The position numbers and the translations under genes are program-made. Shown here one piece after another: positions 56,301 to 64,000 of a stretch of DNA of 64,000 nt; position 1 is the first letter of the stretch; each line of letters begins with the position of its first letter. Source of the DNA: Amoebophrya sp. A120. Its lineage: Eukaryota > Sar > Dinophyceae > Syndiniales > Amoebophryaceae. The stretch spans positions 3,167,303-3,231,302 of the forward strand of contig CAJINV010000008.1 in assembly GCA_905178155.1 (NCBI GenBank), in the 5' to 3' direction. The notes beneath the pieces were generated by a model. That model worked only from the letters and a program-made list of their open reading frames with translations. It was not told where the DNA came from and did no database searches.

Positions 56301-57729
56301 CACGTCTATGACCTGCTCAGGTGTTAGAATCTCAAGCGTTACAATAGAATCTGGAATTTGTCTTGCATGATCAACTTGACAGACTCGGACAGCATTCCAC
56401 TTTCTGCAATACAAATTTCGGCAGATTGTAGTGCGGATTGGGACTCCAGAACTTGTCATGCGCAATCCTGTGGGAATAGGGTAGATCATGCACCTCTTGC
56501 AACACAGATTCCAGATTCTATTGTAACGCTTGAGATTGTAACGTTTGAGCAGGTCATAACGTCGGTCATGATCTCCTGGATCAGGTCCGGTTGCGCGTTT
56601 TTTGGAAACAGTTCCAGCGTGTGCATTGCAAAAGTATCGTACTAGTATAAATTGCAATACTCCTTAGCATGAGAAATGCAAATGGAATCTGTCATGCGGA
56701 TTTGCTTAATAAAAAGATTTGTAACGCAAGACTTGCATTCATACGAGTACGATGCTTTTGCAGAAGATACAGCGGCAGCTCCAGCCACTGAACCACCAGT
56801 TCGATAAAAACCGTGGGGCTCCCGCGGGCCCGCTCGATCTTTTCCAACAAAGAGTCACAGGCGCGTCGGCGCTCCTTCTTGTTCTTTTTGATGTACGCCA
56901 GGCGCTTCTGCACCAGCTTGCTGTGCTGGTTCAGCCAATCCGAGTCCTCCATTTCTTCGAAGATCATCTTGCCCAGCCCCAAGCGCTTCCCCTTCCCCCC
57001 GTCCCACCTCCGGGGCATCGCGTACCGCCTGGCCTGGCTGGGCTCCCAAAAAATCACGGACTTATCCTTCTCGAGGGTGGCAACCCAGCTGTGCTCCACG
57101 ATTTTGCCCTCCTCTGTCATGAGCTGTCCCTTGCAAACCCAGGCTGATAGGGAAATGTATTAACGTTTTTTTTTTTTGGGTGGATTCTCCTGTCTTCTTG
57201 ACGCTACTCATTTCTTCAAAATTCAGTAACTTGTTCCATCGATGTTCATCATAGCAGCTGAAGCACCTACTTTTTCTTGTCCGTCGTGATGCAAGAGAGA
57301 ACTACTTAGTCACAACGTAGGCAGGACTTGCAGGTCAACCTCAGCCACTCGGGCACCGGAAACCAAAAGGGACGAGAGACTCTTACTCATCTTTTATGTT
57401 ATCATAGATTGATACCGTTTTTCTTGCAGCCGAGAAGGATACAACACAGCAGCACCGCGTGGTCTTGGGCGGGGCCCTTGCGCTGCGCGAGTATGAAGGA
57501 CGCGTTCTTCATACTGTCGTCGGGCATCAAGCCGGTCCGCTCCTGCTTCGATGCGTAGTAGTAGGGTAGGCAATTTATCCAGTGCAGCAGGGTAGCGGGG
57601 CGGCAGAGCTCCTGGGGGATAATGATCGGGCAGAGGAACGCGGGGATCGGTATGGTGCCCCGGGTTTGAGGATGTATCGCCGTGCAGGGAAAGCGCCGGC
57701 ACCCACCCTCCGGGTTATGGGGGTTGTAC
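53320..57729 (-). CDS. CEP76/CC2D2A-like C2/transglutaminase-like protein, C-terminal part
   Basis: Family members are centriole or ciliary transition-zone proteins with C2 domains and an inactive transglutaminase-like fold. Visible exons: 57729-57416, 57143-56744, 56615-56559, 56301-56186, 55926-55863, 55537-54964, 54651-54598, 54241-54067, 53809-53757, 53442-53320. Together they give 642 residues in one uninterrupted frame. Family hallmarks: DHAVLLCCILLGCKKNAWVCKG, then VIFWEPSQARRYAMP, VTLEVMFNTTNVYANRQ, LQWEPFL, and a closing YYTVQCRVVPLLGGILSVWFVLG. The first visible intron is GT-AG (ACG|GTATCA…TATCAG|CCTGG); the eight others are introners. The N-terminal exons lie beyond the copia element, outside the window. 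CEP76 is favoured over CC2D2A on the order of these motifs, without certainty. Confidence 0.72.
53448..53756. mobile_element. Introner in CEP76-like gene, family F
   Basis: TSD GTCTA exact. Left end TATGGATGTGTCAGAATCGA; right end TCGATTCTGACGCTTCCATA. In frame on the minus strand: RAMVD|WPDDQIYY. Confidence 0.92.
53815..54066. mobile_element. Introner in CEP76-like gene, family A
   Basis: TSD CGATA exact. Left end TATCAAAAGTAAAAATGTCT; right end AGACATTTTTACAGTTGATA. In frame: STADI|EQIRNYL. Confidence 0.93.
54247..54597. mobile_element. Introner in CEP76-like gene, family I
   Basis: TSD weak (GTGCT / GTACC). Left end TATCAAATTGAAAAGCGGAA; right end GGGCACTTAAGTAATATTTT then CCTTTCGATA. 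In frame: QIRY|DWTFTPLED. Confidence 0.75.
54657..54963. mobile_element. Introner in CEP76-like gene, family B2
   Basis: TSD CGTCA exact. Left end TATTACAATGAAAGATGCCC; right end GGGCATTTTTCACAGTAATA. In frame: EERMT|LDVFFCPEK. Close kin of ECM29 introner 22. Confidence 0.92.
55543..55862. mobile_element. Introner in CEP76-like gene, family B
   Basis: TSD GCGGT exact. Left end TATCCCAAGGAAAAATCCCC. In frame: DDMRLTA|ETLEIQTVG. Confidence 0.9.
55932..56185. mobile_element. Introner in CEP76-like gene, family A
   Basis: TSD CGTCC exact. Left end TATCAAGTGTAAAAATGTCT; right end GACACTCTTACATTTGATA. In frame: EEDEDD|KERKNF. Confidence 0.93.
56307..56558. mobile_element. Introner in CEP76-like gene, family G relative
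   Basis: TSD ACGTC exact. TIR TATGACCTGCTCAGGTGTTA … and CTTGAGATTGTAACGTTTGA … GGTCATA, with a second inner inverted block AGCGTTACAATAGAATCTGG. In frame: EIMTDV|GIVKEIV. Confidence 0.9.
56621..56743. mobile_element. Short (123 bp) introner in CEP76-like gene
   Basis: Weak TSD (AGCGT / CGAGT). Ends GTGCATTGCAAAAG and GCAAGACTTGCATTCATA, loosely family-E/G-like. Excision keeps phase (LLQKHR|TLELFPKN). It is the smallest element in the window. Confidence 0.6.
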
Positions 57730-58012
57730 CTTTAGTTGTGCGTGTAGATCATATGCAGTTGCAACAAAAATCATAGATACTCTAGTAAGTACATGGGCGA
57801 CCTGGCCCAGTTGCGGGTAAAGGTATAAAGTGCAAATTTGTTATCATGCAGCTCTCTTCGCCTCGGCTGGGCTCATCTTGCACAAACATCTGTCTGGCTC
57901 TTGAACAGCAAAGAAAGCTGTAGTGCAGCTGCGGCACTGACACTGTCGAGCGGGGTGGATTCATTAGCTTTAGTTGTTCTAGTTCCATAAAAAGAAATCA
58001 CATCTACAAACC
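57730..58012. other. Intron sequence between visible exon and retrotransposon
   Basis: Lies upstream of the acceptor AAAG|GTAC (57729) of the CEP76-like gene and abuts the copia LTR. No exon is recognised. Confidence 0.4.
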
Positions 58013-58174
58013 TGTAGGTGAGATCAGAATGCAAATCTGTATCGATCCACATTCGCACCCTGATTCCAGATGAAATGACGCCACAAAATCCACGATCTGA
58101 AATGACATGATCATCTGTAGTACCACGCTGGTTTGCTGCACATTCAGCAAATGAGCATGATGATGATGATGTTT
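58013..58174 (+). repeat. 5' LTR (minimum extent)
   Basis: Identical over 162 bp to 63839-64000. The true 3' end cannot be set because the other copy is cut by the window end. Confidence 0.88.
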
Positions 58175-58489
58175 ACCCATGCTGTTTTCAGGCTGTCAAG
58201 TACTTCTGTACTAGCTGGATAAAGTCCACCACTGTGGTGATACATACTAGATTTCTGGTCTTGACTTTTAGTCACTGTGTTCCTCGTCGTGGATTGTTGC
58301 GGTACTGCTAACAATCTTGACATCCTTTAAGCCAAAAAGCTCAAAGGGAAAAACACTGAACAACGGGGCAACTGGACAGCATTCCGCTGGGTTGTGTTGT
58401 GTGTTTTGGAACTTTTACAGTTTTCAACTTTTAGGCTTACTGTTTTCACAGTGTGCACCTTGTAGGTTGACTGATTTACAGTAGTTGTA

Positions 58490-60355
58490 GTGGCAATTTT
58501 TTTGCGGGTTTTTACAATTTTAGAGAAAGTTTTTAGGTGTTTAACCCCTAAAATTTACCCCTTAAAACTGATGGACGGTTGGTCCTTCACTGAGGTCGTT
58601 TACGATCTTGGCAAGCGTATCCTGTACCGTGCGGGCAGTCATAAGACTGTGCGGGTAACCGACGAGTTTTACTCTTCGAAAAGTTGCCGGGTGGTTTACA
58701 ACCTGTATCAGAAGTTGGCACATCTTTGTGTCAACTTTGCGACTTTAGGTCCTGCCAAGGTTCAGCTCTATCTTAATCTCGCTCGTACCACAATGGCGCA
58801 GTTTAAGATGGAGCTTCCTACCTTCAACGGTAAGGATGCGGGTCAGTTTTCTTCGTGGCTGTACAAGATGAGTCCCATCTTGAACTGCTACGGAGAGGAT
58901 GTCGTAGAGTACGTGAACAACACCGCTCTTGGCACTCCGGCCAGTGTTCAACTGACCGCGGAACAGGTTGAAAAGTTGAACCAGCTGGCTGCTCACGTTG
59001 TGACTAAACTCGACGGGGAACCGTTGCAGTTGGTCACGACCGAGCATGCCACTGACCTTCCGAACATCTTGCGCGTGTTAGTGGGCAAGTATCGGAGCCA
59101 GGTCGCGTCTTCTCGCTTTTCCGCCCTGACTCAGTTGCTTACCAGCAGCAAGAAGACGGGCGAAAGTGTGGAGGCGTACTACGCTCGTAAGTCCAACTAC
59201 TTGCGTAACGACCTGGGCGGTACCATCACGACAAACGAATTGTTGTTGTTTGGTATCGTGGGCGGCTTGGATGACAAATCCAAGAAGTTGGTCACTCCGC
59301 TCCTGGCGATGAATGCTTCCACTTTGCAAATTGTGGGCACTCTTCGCGAACAGGAGGCGCAGGACAAGGCTGCTCCGAAGCAGGTTACCGAGCACGTCTT
59401 GGTGACTAGCAAGAAGGAAGAGCAGGCGCAGGCACAGCGGATTGTCGACAAGGCAGTTGCTATGATTGCGAAGAAGTTTCCGAACGTCCGGAAGCAGGAC
59501 GAAAAGGGTAGCCAACTTAAATGTTGGACCTGTGGTGGCAATCACAAAAAGTCCGACTGTCCCAAGCGCAAAAACGGAGGCAACAACAACAACAAGGGGA
59601 AAGGCAAGGACAACAAGGACAAGAAAGATTACGAGAAAAATAGGTTGCATCTTTTGCATCAAAGTAGTTCTAGTAGCTCTGTAGCAGCGCCCAGCGCTGT
59701 GGTTTGCATGGCAATGGCTGGCACGGCTTCGGCCTGTGTTAGTGTTCTCACGGTGAAAAGTGAGGGGGTTAGGGATTCTGGGGGGGTTTTGTCCCTCTCT
59801 GGGGTTCTGGATTCGGGGGCTTCGGATCACACGTGCGGGGAGCGCGGTGCATTCGAAGAAATCTCGAATGAAGAAGTTACCACGAAGGTTGCCGATCGTG
59901 TTTTGGACGTCAAAGCACGGCGCGGCATCTTCAAGGGAAACACAGTGGGACTCCGGTTGGGGTTGTATCATCCTGACATCGCCGGGCTGCTAATTTCGGT
60001 TGGCAGGCTGGAGGACGATGGCAGGAAGATAGTTTTTGATGGCCCGAAGAGCGGCGTGCTCGACAAGGCCTCGGGGGATTGGGTCGGCTTCGGTCGGGTC
60101 AATCGGCTCCCGGTGCTCCCTGTCGAGTTCGTCGAGAATTCTTCAGTGGTCAAAGTTTGTGTCGACCAGGACACGGAAAAGGGTCTTCATTGCGAGCCCG
60201 CTGCGGTTTGTGATAAACTTTCCGCAGAGGACACTAAGCTCTGGCATGAGCGGTTTGCACATCTCTCAGCGCATGGCGTCAAGTGCAAGCACTGCGATGC
60301 GTGGGTGCGCAATGATGAAAGGCAGAGTGCCTGGGCACCAGGCTGCTCGGCCTGA
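58490..60355 (+). CDS. Copia Gag-protease-integrase N-terminus
   Basis: The Gag core (MELPTFNGKDAGQFSSWLYKM…) may start at an ATG near 58794 rather than 58490. A zinc knuckle CWTCGGNHKKSDC (a CX2CX3HX4C variant) follows. The aspartic protease motif is LDSGASDHTCG. The reading ends in the integrase zinc region (LWHERFAHLSAHGVKCKHCDAW) and then runs out of frame. Catalytic integrase continues one frame over from about 60300, so a +1 shift or a one-base insertion separates the parts. Confidence 0.85.
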   Translation: MAIFLRVFTILEKVFRCLTPKIYPLKLMDGWSFTEVVYDLGKRILYRAGSHKTVRVTDEFYSSKSCRVVYNLYQKLAHLCVNFATLGPAKVQLYLNLARTTMAQFKMELPTFNGKDAGQFSSWLYKMSPILNCYGEDVVEYVNNTALGTPASVQLTAEQVEKLNQLAAHVVTKLDGEPLQLVTTEHATDLPNILRVLVGKYRSQVASSRFSALTQLLTSSKKTGESVEAYYARKSNYLRNDLGGTITTNELLLFGIVGGLDDKSKKLVTPLLAMNASTLQIVGTLREQEAQDKAAPKQVTEHVLVTSKKEEQAQAQRIVDKAVAMIAKKFPNVRKQDEKGSQLKCWTCGGNHKKSDCPKRKNGGNNNNKGKGKDNKDKKDYEKNRLHLLHQSSSSSSVAAPSAVVCMAMAGTASACVSVLTVKSEGVRDSGGVLSLSGVLDSGASDHTCGERGAFEEISNEEVTTKVADRVLDVKARRGIFKGNTVGLRLGLYHPDIAGLLISVGRLEDDGRKIVFDGPKSGVLDKASGDWVGFGRVNRLPVLPVEFVENSSVVKVCVDQDTEKGLHCEPAAVCDKLSAEDTKLWHERFAHLSAHGVKCKHCDAWVRNDERQSAWAPGCSA

Positions 60356-63119
60356 GCATCTGAAGGCTAAGGAATTCGCTGACGAAGTCTCTTGGGATTT
60401 TGTTGGGCCTTTTCCTGTTTCCTTTTCGGGAAACAAGTGGTCTTTGAATGCGGTGGACGAATTGACGTCCTGGCCCTTTTGCTACCCATGCAAGGAAAAG
60501 GGAGAAGCTGGGTCCAAGCTTGAGTTGTTTTGCCAAACGGTGAAACCGCCCAAGCGGGTACGGGCTGACAACGCTCCCGAGTTCAAGGGGCAGAACACGA
60601 AGTGGAGACAGGTTGCGGCTGAGCAACGGCCTCCCACTATCGTGGATTATTCTGCGCCCTACACTCCACAGCAGAGTGGTAAGGTGGAACGCTGGAACCA
60701 AACTTCGTGTAACGCGGTGCGTTGCATTCTGCATGGTGTAGACCTACGCTGTTGGGACTATGCCTACAGGTTTTTGGCGTACGTGTTTGCTCGCGTGTCA
60801 CGGAAGGGTCCAGAAAGTTCGCCCTACTTCAAGAGGCACGGCCGCGAAGCGTCGACCAAGCATTTCCGTCGTTTCGGATGCCTGGCCTACGCTAAGCAGC
60901 ATGTCCCTGGTGGAAAGCTGGACGCTAAATACGTCCGCGGTGTGTTTCTTGGTTATGGAACTGAGAACAGCACTTACCTCGTTGGCACTTGGGTGCAAGA
61001 CAACAGGTGTGCGGACGGAGTTCGTTTTTCCGTGATCGAATGCCGGGCGTGCGCATTTGGTGAGTCAATTACAATCGGGGAGATTGAGGACTTGCAAAAG
61101 TTCAGTAACGGCACTTTTGTCCCGTATACACTGCCCGACGCGCTCGGTGACTCCATTTTCGAGGAAAGGAGTCAGGTGGCCCCAGGTGAGTCTGATCCCT
61201 CGCCTGCTGGTGCTTCTGATGTTCCCGAGGGAGGTGGTTCCGTGACGGAGGGTAAGAATACAGTCGAAACTTCTGACATGCTGGATGACACTCCTCCAGA
61301 GGAGCAGCAGGAGGAAAATTTGATCGGTGACGAGGTCGCGCCGGAGGCTATTGATCTTGAGGCGGAGAATCAGGCTGGTCCTGAGGCTCCTGCTGAGGGC
61401 GATCAACCACCTGCCGACCCGGCCCCTGTCGGTCAAGATTTACCTGCAGCGCCTCAGGCGGATTCTGGTAATGTTGTGGAGAAGAAACGGGGACGAAAGC
61501 CCGGGACCAAGGCTCAGCCACACTGGCGCAAGCCAGGCCGTAAACCTAAACAGGTCGCGGCAAAGGCAAAAGCAGCTCCAAAGCGCCAGCCTGCTGGTGC
61601 GGATTTGGTGCAGATGCTTTTGGCTGAGGTGAAGCTCAAGAATTCTTCGCCTGAAGCTCTTAAGCTAAAGCGCAAGGCTTCAGGGGGGGCAGAGGAATTT
61701 TCTGCAAAGAGACGGAAAGAGTCACCCTCGGAGGATGAATCCGGATTGGCGTCGTGCGTGCAGGGTGCAGTGCTTACAGTATCTGCGGAGGATCCTGATT
61801 TACAGGAGGCAGCAGCTTCGTACTGCTCCGCCTTAGATGAGGAGTCTGCTGAGTTTCAAGTAATGGCCACTAAGAAGTCAGCTTTCAGCGGTCCGGATGC
61901 GACCAAGTGGATCGAAGCCGATACACTTGAGCGCACCCGACTCGAGGCCCTGAAATGCTGGAGGCCTTTACGTGAGGGAGAATTCGATCCGGCCACGGAC
62001 GAGGTTATTCCTGCGGTTTGCATCTACTCCCGCAAGCGGTGTGGTAGGTACAAGTGTAGGCTTGTGGCGCTGGGCAACCGGCAGAAACAAGTTTTCTCGC
62101 ATGAGGTATACTCTCCCACTATTTCAGGGGGGGCCAGCAGGTTTCTACTCGTAGAAGCGGCGGCCCAGGGCCATCACCTGCGTCAGTTCGACGCCACTAG
62201 TGCCTTCATCCAGGCGGCGTTGACTGATGAGAGGGCGATCGTTCGGCTTCCAGCACACTGGAGCAAGTCGCCGAGAGGAGACTTGGCGATGCTGCTTAAG
62301 TCGCTCTATGGCTTGAGGATAGCCCCACGGAAATGGTATGACCGTTTTTCCAAGGGTCTGAAGTCGCTCGGTTGGGTGATGTGTCCCAGGGAGCCCGGGT
62401 TGTTCCGAAAGGAATTGCCTAGCGGCACCATCACGATGGCCATCTTCGTGGATGATTCTTTGATGTCTGGTCCGTGTCCCAAGACTCTGGGCGAGGAGAT
62501 GTCGAAGGTCCTGAAATTGTTTCCCGGTACGATCATCGCTCCAGAAATGGACGGCGACGTGGAGACTCGAGATGTTCTCGGTATGGTCGTCAAGTATGAC
62601 AGGCCGAAGCGCTGGCTGAAGATGTCCATGGAACAAGCTGTGAGCAAGTTGCTCAAGAAGTTCAACATGGAAGACTGCAAGCCTGCACCTTCGCCCTGTG
62701 TGGCTGGCGATCTGCGTGAAGGGGGTCCGGCTGAGTCCTTCCCACTTCGGTCGTTGGTTGGGGGTACGCAATACATCGCGCACCAGACGCGGCCTGCCAT
62801 TGTCTTCGCTACCCAACGCGTGGCAAGGGGTCAGGAAGCGCCGACTACTTCTGCGGTAAAGGCAGGCAGACGGATTTTAGCATATCTGAAGGGCGCGAAA
62901 GACCAAGGTCTTGAGTACTCTCCAGAGATCGAACGCCAGTGGCGTGAGACCTATGCTGAAATCGCGAAGAACGGCGGCCATGAGTTGCCGGACACTGTTG
63001 CTTTCGGTGATAGTGACTTCGCGGGGTGCACTGCAACACTGCGCAGCGCCAGGCAGTGGGTCGATTCTCTATCACAGAGGCGCCCCGATTGCATGGAGTT
63101 GCAAGCGTCAAACGGTTAA
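60300..63119 (+). CDS. Copia integrase core and reverse transcriptase
   Basis: Integrase catalytic residues: WDFVGPFP (D), RADNAPEFK (D) and QQSGKVERWN (E). A long Pro/Glu-rich linker follows, with a KKRGRKPGTKAQ-type basic, AT-hook-like stretch. The RT has DATSAFIQAALTDERAIVRLP and the FVDDSLMSG active site. RNase H begins (VAFGDSDFAGC) before a second frame change near 63055-63075. The open frame extends upstream to 60036 only as overlap. Confidence 0.85.
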   Translation, partial: RGCAMMKGRVPGHQAARPEHLKAKEFADEVSWDFVGPFPVSFSGNKWSLNAVDELTSWPFCYPCKEKGEAGSKLELFCQTVKPPKRVRADNAPEFKGQNTKWRQVAAEQRPPTIVDYSAPYTPQQSGKVERWNQTSCNAVRCILHGVDLRCWDYAYRFLAYVFARVSRKGPESSPYFKRHGREASTKHFRRFGCLAYAKQHVPGGKLDAKYVRGVFLGYGTENSTYLVGTWVQDNRCADGVRFSVIECRACAFGESITIGEIEDLQKFSNGTFVPYTLPDALGDSIFEERSQVAPGESDPSPAGASDVPEGGGSVTEGKNTVETSDMLDDTPPEEQQEENLIGDEVAPEAIDLEAENQAGPEAPAEGDQPPADPAPVGQDLPAAPQADSGNVVEKKRGRKPGTKAQPHWRKPGRKPKQVAAKAKAAPKRQPAGADLVQMLLAEVKLKNSSPEALKLKRKASGGAEEFSAKRRKESPSEDESGLASCVQGAVLTVSAEDPDLQEAAASYCSALDEESAEFQVMATKKSAFSGPDATKWIEADTLERTRLEALKCWRPLREGEFDPATDEVIPAVCIYSRKRCGRYKCRLVALGNRQKQVFSHEVYSPTISGGASRFLLVEAAAQGHHLRQFDATSAFIQAALTDERAIVRLPAHWSKSPRGDLAMLLKSLYGLRIAPRKWYDRFSKGLKSLGWVMCPREPGLFRKELPSGTITMAIFVDDSLMSGPCPKTLGEEMSKVLKLFPGTIIAPEMDGDVETRDVLGMVVKYDRPKRWLKMSMEQAVSKLLKKFNMEDCKPAPSPCVAGDLREGGPAESFPLRSLVGGTQYIAHQTRPAIVFATQRVARGQEAPTTSAVKAGRRILAYLKGAKDQGLEYSPEIERQWRETYAEIAKNGGHELPDTVAFGDSDFAGCTATLRSARQWVDSLSQRRPDCMELQASNG

Positions 63120-63483
63120 GGCGCTCAGCACCTGCGAGGCTGAGTACGTCGCAACCTTTGACACGATCAAGCTATCCTTGGGGCAAGGGTATCTGGATTG
63201 GTTCCTGGCTGATAGGAGTTTACCTCTTACGTTTGTGGACAATTGTAGCGCCCTGGATTTGGCCAAGTCGTCCCTGGTGACGAAACGGTCGAAGCACATA
63301 GAACTTCGGTTCCATGTGGTTCGGGATCACTCTCGTGACCTGTGTTGGGTTCCCACTGCGGCCAATAAGGCTGACCCATTGACGAAGGCGCTTCCTTCGG
63401 CTGCCTATCTTAGGTTCTTTCATCCTTCCCAACAGGATGATGGGGGGTCTGATTCCGGGTCGGAATCAGAATCGTTTGCATGA
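63060..63483 (+). CDS. Copia RNase H C-terminal part (frame-shifted)
   Basis: Continues RNase H after a further +1 change: GAPIAWSCKRQTVKALSTCEAEYVAT, FVDNCSALDLAKSSL, KRSKHIELRFHVVRD and ANKADPLTKALP, all typical of the copia C-terminus. It ends with an acidic SDSGSESESFA tail and a TGA. Confidence 0.82.
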
Positions 63484-63838
63484 TGCTAGGGAGCATTGAT
63501 ACTAGAACTACTTCCAAGAAAAATTTCTCGTAATTTCTCCTGCGTATTGGCTAGACGCACCGTAGCCATGTTCCGAAGGGTACCAGTTCGCCGCAGCACT
63601 GGCCGAAACCGAAGAAGAAGAGGAGAAGAAGAAAAGACGCATGTAGTTCAAGGCAACTATGTGGTCTAAACCGATTTTACTATCACTACTACTGTAGTCA
63701 GGTGCTGTCCTGATGAAATTCAGATGCTATTCTGAATGGTTCCAATCACACCCACGGTCTTGGTGTGATGTTTGACAAGAAAAATTTCGTGGTGAAATTT
63801 TGTCGGTTGTCTTCAGTAGTTTCGACTGAGGGGGGGAA
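63484..63838 (+). other. Copia 3' untranslated region and polypurine tract
   Basis: Non-coding stretch between the end of pol and the 3' LTR. The purine run at about 63827-63838, directly before TGTAGGTGAG, is the expected plus-strand primer. Confidence 0.75.
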
Positions 63839-64000
63839 TGTAGGTGAGATCAGAATGCAAATCTGTATCGATCCACATTCGCACCCTGATTCCAGATGAA
63901 ATGACGCCACAAAATCCACGATCTGAAATGACATGATCATCTGTAGTACCACGCTGGTTTGCTGCACATTCAGCAAATGAGCATGATGATGATGATGTTT
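63839..64000 (+). repeat. 3' LTR (truncated by window end)
   Basis: Matches 58013-58174 without a visible difference; it ends at the window boundary inside a GATGATGATGATG run. Confidence 0.9.

Larger units (their letters stand above)
58013..64000 (+). mobile_element. Ty1/copia LTR retrotransposon (3' LTR runs off the window)
   Basis: Bounded by a 5' LTR starting TGTAGGTGAG at 58013 and a 3' LTR starting at 63839. A polypurine tract (GAGGGGGGGAA) sits directly before the 3' LTR. The internal region encodes Gag, protease, integrase, reverse transcriptase and RNase H in copia order (integrase before RT). I did not find a convincing tRNA primer site. It lies antisense to the CEP76-like gene, 283 bp upstream of that gene's first visible exon, probably inside one of its introns. 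Confidence 0.92.

Noticed and set aside
15498-56743. Possibility that the short TIR elements are bacterial-type insertion sequences or group II introns
   Set aside because: No transposase, no reverse transcriptase and no group II domain V/VI pattern; size, TSD and in-frame placement fit introners.
59078-59971. 297-codon minus-strand frame opposite copia gag/protease
   Set aside because: Shadow of the clearly functional-looking Gag/protease frame on the plus strand.
63555-63575. ACCGTAGCCAT, resembling the first half of the dinoflagellate spliced leader
   Set aside because: Only about 11-12 bases match and the second half of the leader is absent; chance is likely.

Overview
The window is nuclear DNA of a eukaryote with intron-split genes. 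It reads as an alveolate close to the parasitic dinoflagellate Amoebophrya (Syndiniales). That assignment is an inference: genes here are packed with 'introner' elements that carry terminal inverted repeats (TIRs), make 5-bp target-site duplications (TSDs) and do not fit GT-AG splicing, as is known for that lineage. No rRNA gene, clear tRNA gene or mitochondrial gene was recognised.

Layout. 1-1625 is gene-poor and holds a 15-bp minisatellite. 1.63-5.54 kb (+) is an unrecognised gene split by two large TIR insertions. 5.5-14.3 kb is intergenic, with diverged dispersed repeats and a 329-bp nested palindrome. 14.34-32.79 kb (+) is one giant ECM29 gene (HEAT-repeat proteasome adaptor) cut into about 33 exons by 31 introner-like elements. 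32.8-36.8 kb is intergenic and includes a foreign-looking AT-rich island. The minus strand then carries ribosomal protein eS8 (36.8-38.0), one or two small membrane-protein genes (40.4-42.0), an SPFH/band-7 protein (42.7-44.5), a GNL3/NUG1-type ribosome-biogenesis GTPase (45.1-47.5), a sirtuin-like protein (48.2-51.4), and the C-terminal part of a CEP76/CC2D2A-like C2/transglutaminase-like protein (53.3-57.7). From 58.01 kb to the window end lies a Ty1/copia LTR retrotransposon, antisense to the CEP76-like gene and upstream of its first visible exon.

The main result is the introner system. At least nine TIR families, all beginning TAT or a close variant and ending ATA, sit inside coding exons. 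Removing each element plus one TSD copy restores the reading frame at every ECM29 junction with an identifiable TSD and at all eight elements of the CEP76-like gene. I could check this by codon phase. Almost none of the duplications allows a GT-AG register. Different families share internal TTTGTCATGC / TTTGTGATGC words. eS8 and GNL3 have only ordinary GT-AG introns, and the sirtuin gene carries no TIR element, so introner loads differ sharply between genes within 40 kb.

No transposase was found, so the elements look non-autonomous in this window. Gene names rest on reading the translations; no database search was possible.
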